The notes under the pieces are model-generated. The model saw only the letters and a list, made by a program, of their open reading frames with translations. It was not told where the DNA came from and did no database searches. Below, piece after piece: positions 61,807 to 64,000 of a stretch of DNA of 64,000 nucleotides; position 1 is the first letter of the stretch, and each line of letters opens with the position of its first letter. Made by a program: the position numbers and the translations under genes. This stretch comes from Clostridiales bacterium (GTDB lineage: Bacteria > Bacillota > Clostridia > Christensenellales > Borkfalkiaceae): the NCBI GenBank assembly GCA_015055655.1, contig SVHW01000001.1, positions 79,465 through 143,464 of the forward strand, read 5' to 3'.

Positions 61807-61839
61807 AAAAAAGAACACCATTACTTGGTGTTCTTTTTT
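61807..61839 (-). terminator. Terminator of tRNA-Thr
   Basis: AAAAAAGAACACCA / TGGTGTTCTTTTTT, 14-bp stem, 5-nt loop, beginning just after the encoded CCA on the minus strand. Confidence 0.85.
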
Positions 61840-61844
61840 TTTGG

Positions 61845-61917
<73 letters not shown>

Positions 61918-61936
61918 GCTGAAACATTACTATGAC

Positions 61937-61965
61937 ATTATAGTTAAATTTAATAGAAAAGTCAA
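61937..61965 (-). promoter_or_regulatory. tRNA-Thr promoter
   Basis: -35 TTGACT (61960-61965), -10 TATAAT (61937-61942), 17-bp spacer, 19 bp from the mature 5' end. Confidence 0.75.
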
Positions 61966-62011
61966 GCCAAAAAACGTGTATTTTGAAAAAAATTCCTCTT
62001 TTACGTAGTTT

Positions 62012-63166
62012 TTATAACTTAATTTTTTCAATCGACGAGAAGGCTTCTGCAATCAGCCCTTCAACGTCTAATTTTGCTTCTTCTCTTTGAATCTCGTCAA
62101 GTTTAGGGCGAATTGCAGGGAAATCGGGCAAGAATACCGTACAACAATCTTCAAACGGCAAAATAGAAGTTTCATACGCGCCCATTTTTACCGATTTATC
62201 AATGATTTCATTTTTATCAAACCCTACGAGTGGACGAAGCACGGGCAACGTTTCCACAACCGAATTGGACGAAGTCATCCCCTCAATCGTTTGGCTGGCG
62301 ACTTGTCCCAAGCTTTCACCTGTAATTAAGCATTGCGCGCCCATTTTCAACGCGTGTCTTTCGGCTATTCGATACATAAAACGGCGAAGAAGCGTAATCA
62401 TCAGTTGCGGTTTGCATTTTTCGTGTATCGCCTCTTGAATATGCGTTACACTGATGGTGTACAAATGCGTTCCGCAGGTGTATTCCGCTAAAATTTTCGC
62501 CAAATCCACCACTTTCTCTTTCGCTTGCATATTCGTATAGGGATAGCTGTGGAAATGTAAACAATCGATTTTCATGCCGCGTTTTGCCATCATATACCCT
62601 GCCACGGGGCTGTCGATACCCCCTGAAAGGAGCAATAATCCTTTTCCTGCCGTGCCTACGGGCATACCGTTTGCCGCCTCAATATAATCCCCAAAAACAA
62701 GGGCTTTTCCGTGTTCTCTTATATCCACGCGAACGGTAAAATCGGGCGTATGTACGTCCACTTTCAAGCCGTGGTATTGCGATAATATCATACCACCCAA
62801 CGTTTTACTGATTTCCACGGAGGTAAGCGGATATTTTTTATCCCCTCTATGCGACTCCACCTTAAAAGTGCCGTTTTCACGGCATATATTTTTTGCCGCT
62901 GCGAATATAGAATCTAAATCGGAATCCGTTTCATACGCCAAACTGATGGTGTGCGCGCCAAATACCTTTTTAAGCTTTTCAATAATCTCTTCTGCTTCGT
63001 AGTCTTCGAAATCAGTTACGAGATAGCGTCCGCTTTGTTTAATAAGCGTACAGGAAAAATCTTTAATCGCGCGCGCTAAATTCGTTTCAAAAGCGCGTTC
63101 GAAAAAGCCTCTATTTTTCCCTTTCAACCATATTTCCGCATATCGTATAATCAATACCTTTTTCAT
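62012..63166 (-). CDS. thiI: tRNA 4-thiouridine sulfurtransferase
   Basis: Transfers persulfide sulfur to U8 of tRNA, and in some species to ThiS. N-terminal ferredoxin-like and THUMP domains (AEIWLKGKNRGFFERAFE, VRVDIREHGKALVFG) precede the PP-loop ATP pyrophosphatase motif LLLSGGIDSPVAGYMM and the LITGESLGQVASQT segment. 384 aa; no C-terminal rhodanese domain, as usual in Firmicutes. It is 8 bp downstream of a cysteine desulfurase, its natural sulfur donor. Confidence 0.95.
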   Translation of the reverse strand: MKKVLIIRYAEIWLKGKNRGFFERAFETNLARAIKDFSCTLIKQSGRYLVTDFEDYEAEEIIEKLKKVFGAHTISLAYETDSDLDSIFAAAKNICRENGTFKVESHRGDKKYPLTSVEISKTLGGMILSQYHGLKVDVHTPDFTVRVDIREHGKALVFGDYIEAANGMPVGTAGKGLLLLSGGIDSPVAGYMMAKRGMKIDCLHFHSYPYTNMQAKEKVVDLAKILAEYTCGTHLYTISVTHIQEAIHEKCKPQLMITLLRRFMYRIAERHALKMGAQCLITGESLGQVASQTIEGMTSSNSVVETLPVLRPLVGFDKNEIIDKSVKMGAYETSILPFEDCCTVFLPDFPAIRPKLDEIQREEAKLDVEGLIAEAFSSIEKIKL

Positions 63167-63174
63167 AATTCACC

Positions 63175-63999
63175 TTACTGCATACGGCGCTTTAATTCGC
63201 GCCCGGTTTCGTTTAATATTTCAACCGCTTTATCTATCTCTTCTTCCGTCGTTAAAGAAGAAAAACTCAAACGTAACACGCCGTCCGCTGTCTTTTCATC
63301 ATATCCGCACGCCAAAACCACCTTGCTATACCGCGTTTTTGCATTAGACGAACAAGCCGAACCCGTACCAACGATAAGCCCTTTATCGTCAAGCATATGC
63401 AACAACACTTCGCCACGCAACCCAACGGCCGATACGCTTAATATGTACGGCGTCCCGTCAAGCCCCGACAAACGAACGAAAATTTCTTTATCCAACCCTT
63501 GCCATAATTTTTCACGATAGATAGATAAGCGTTGATAATCCTCTTTTAACGCGGCAAACTTTTCCTCAGCCGCATATTGAAATTGTTTTATCCCAAAAAC
63601 GTTTTCCGTTCCGCTACGCTTACCTGATTCTTGTCCACCGCCAATTAAATAAGGCGGCAACACCAAAGACTTTCTTTTAATTAAACCGCCAACACCTTTC
63701 AATCCGCCGATTTTGTGCGCGCTTACCGAATACAAATCGATTTCTTTACACAATTTGAAAGGAATTTTTCCGTACGCTTGCACGCCGTCGCTATGAAAAA
63801 TAACGCGCGGATTTTTCGCCTTTACCTTTTTAGCAATCGCGTTGACGTCGTTTATCGCGCCAATTTCGTTATTCACGTGCATAACGGAAACGAAACTCGT
63901 TTTCTCGTCAATAAGCTCTAACAATTTCTCAACGTCCACCCTTCCGTCTTTTTGTAAAGGAGCAATCCGCGTTTGCACCACGCCGCGATTTTTTAATTC
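63175..63999 (-). CDS. Cysteine desulfurase (NifS/IscS-like), N-terminus beyond window
   Basis: PLP enzyme that takes sulfur from cysteine. PLP Lys in YSVSAHKIGGLKGVGGLIKR; catalytic Cys loop IVGTGSACSSNAKTRYSK; HVNNEIGAIND and FHSDGVQAYGKIP are family motifs. The frame is open to the window end, so ~100 N-terminal residues are missing. The GTG at 63981 is an internal codon. Pairing with thiI indicates a dedicated sulfur donor for tRNA thiolation. Confidence 0.93.
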   Translation of the reverse strand, partial: ELKNRGVVQTRIAPLQKDGRVDVEKLLELIDEKTSFVSVMHVNNEIGAINDVNAIAKKVKAKNPRVIFHSDGVQAYGKIPFKLCKEIDLYSVSAHKIGGLKGVGGLIKRKSLVLPPYLIGGGQESGKRSGTENVFGIKQFQYAAEEKFAALKEDYQRLSIYREKLWQGLDKEIFVRLSGLDGTPYILSVSAVGLRGEVLLHMLDDKGLIVGTGSACSSNAKTRYSKVVLACGYDEKTADGVLRLSFSSLTTEEEIDKAVEILNETGRELKRRMQ

Positions 64000-64000
64000 T

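Overview
This 64 kb window looks like one contiguous stretch of chromosome from an endospore-forming Firmicute of the class Clostridia, probably an uncultured gut lineage. The reasons are gene content and order. The opening run dxs-tlyA-nadK-argR-recN-spoIVB is the classic clostridial/bacillar spore block. scpA-scpB-(DUF2953)-ytfJ-dacB, glgC-glgD-glgA-glgP, ylxY-ymxG and rpmF-yceD-pta-tmcAL are also typical. Promoters are of the SigA type (TTGACA/TATAAT) and Shine-Dalgarno sites are strong. No rRNA, CRISPR array, prophage or complete transposon is visible; the only recombinase is a lone XerC/D-type enzyme.

Layout. 1-12.9 kb (+): isoprenoid, rRNA methylation, NAD, arginine regulation and DNA repair genes, SpoIVB, two D,D-carboxypeptidases, lysA, scpAB, ytfJ and rluB. 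12.9-16.6 kb: lexA with a divergent Cys-rich mini-protein, hflX and a tyrosine recombinase. 16.6-25 kb (-): a glycogen operon (glgC, glgD, glgA, glgP, GH13 hydrolase) with no branching enzyme. 25-29 kb (-): coaE and polA. 28.9-29.4 kb: tRNA-Leu(CAA) trailed by a roughly 150-bp tandem array made from its own 3' end. 29.4-36 kb (-): glucokinase, an ABC exporter / S26-like peptidase / PqqD / HprK-like cassette, purB, cyclophilin and dCMP deaminase. 36-38 kb (+): groESL. 38-60 kb (-): a surface lipoprotein with a structured leader RNA, spo0A, an ABC-F ATPase, acpP, tex, two base-repair enzymes, an M16 protease, ylxY, mutS2, a U32 peptidase, a HAD phosphatase, uvrC, an arsR/copA operon, rpmF, yceD and pta. 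60-64 kb: tmcAL (+), tRNA-Thr(GGT) with a second tRNA-tail module, then thiI and a cysteine desulfurase running off the end.

Systems that stand out. (1) The lipoprotein leader has a SigA promoter, a three-stem RNA whose helices are completed by G-U pairs only in the transcribed sense, and mutually exclusive antiterminator and terminator stems: the architecture of a riboswitch or attenuator of a class I do not recognise. (2) Both tRNA genes are followed by modules of about 150 bp carrying a copy of the tRNA 3' end interrupted by a GC-rich insert, and the two inserts share a core. (3) The only Spo0A in the window has Ser at position 56, where the phosphorylated Asp should be, and has moved away from spoIVB. 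(4) A four-gene kinase / RRE / peptidase / exporter cassette resembles a RiPP pathway with no visible precursor. (5) CopA ends in an in-frame CopZ-like domain that has its own Shine-Dalgarno and start codon, and the operon promoter lies under a perfect 23-bp palindrome.

All calls come from reading the sequence and protein motifs by eye. No database or folding program was run.
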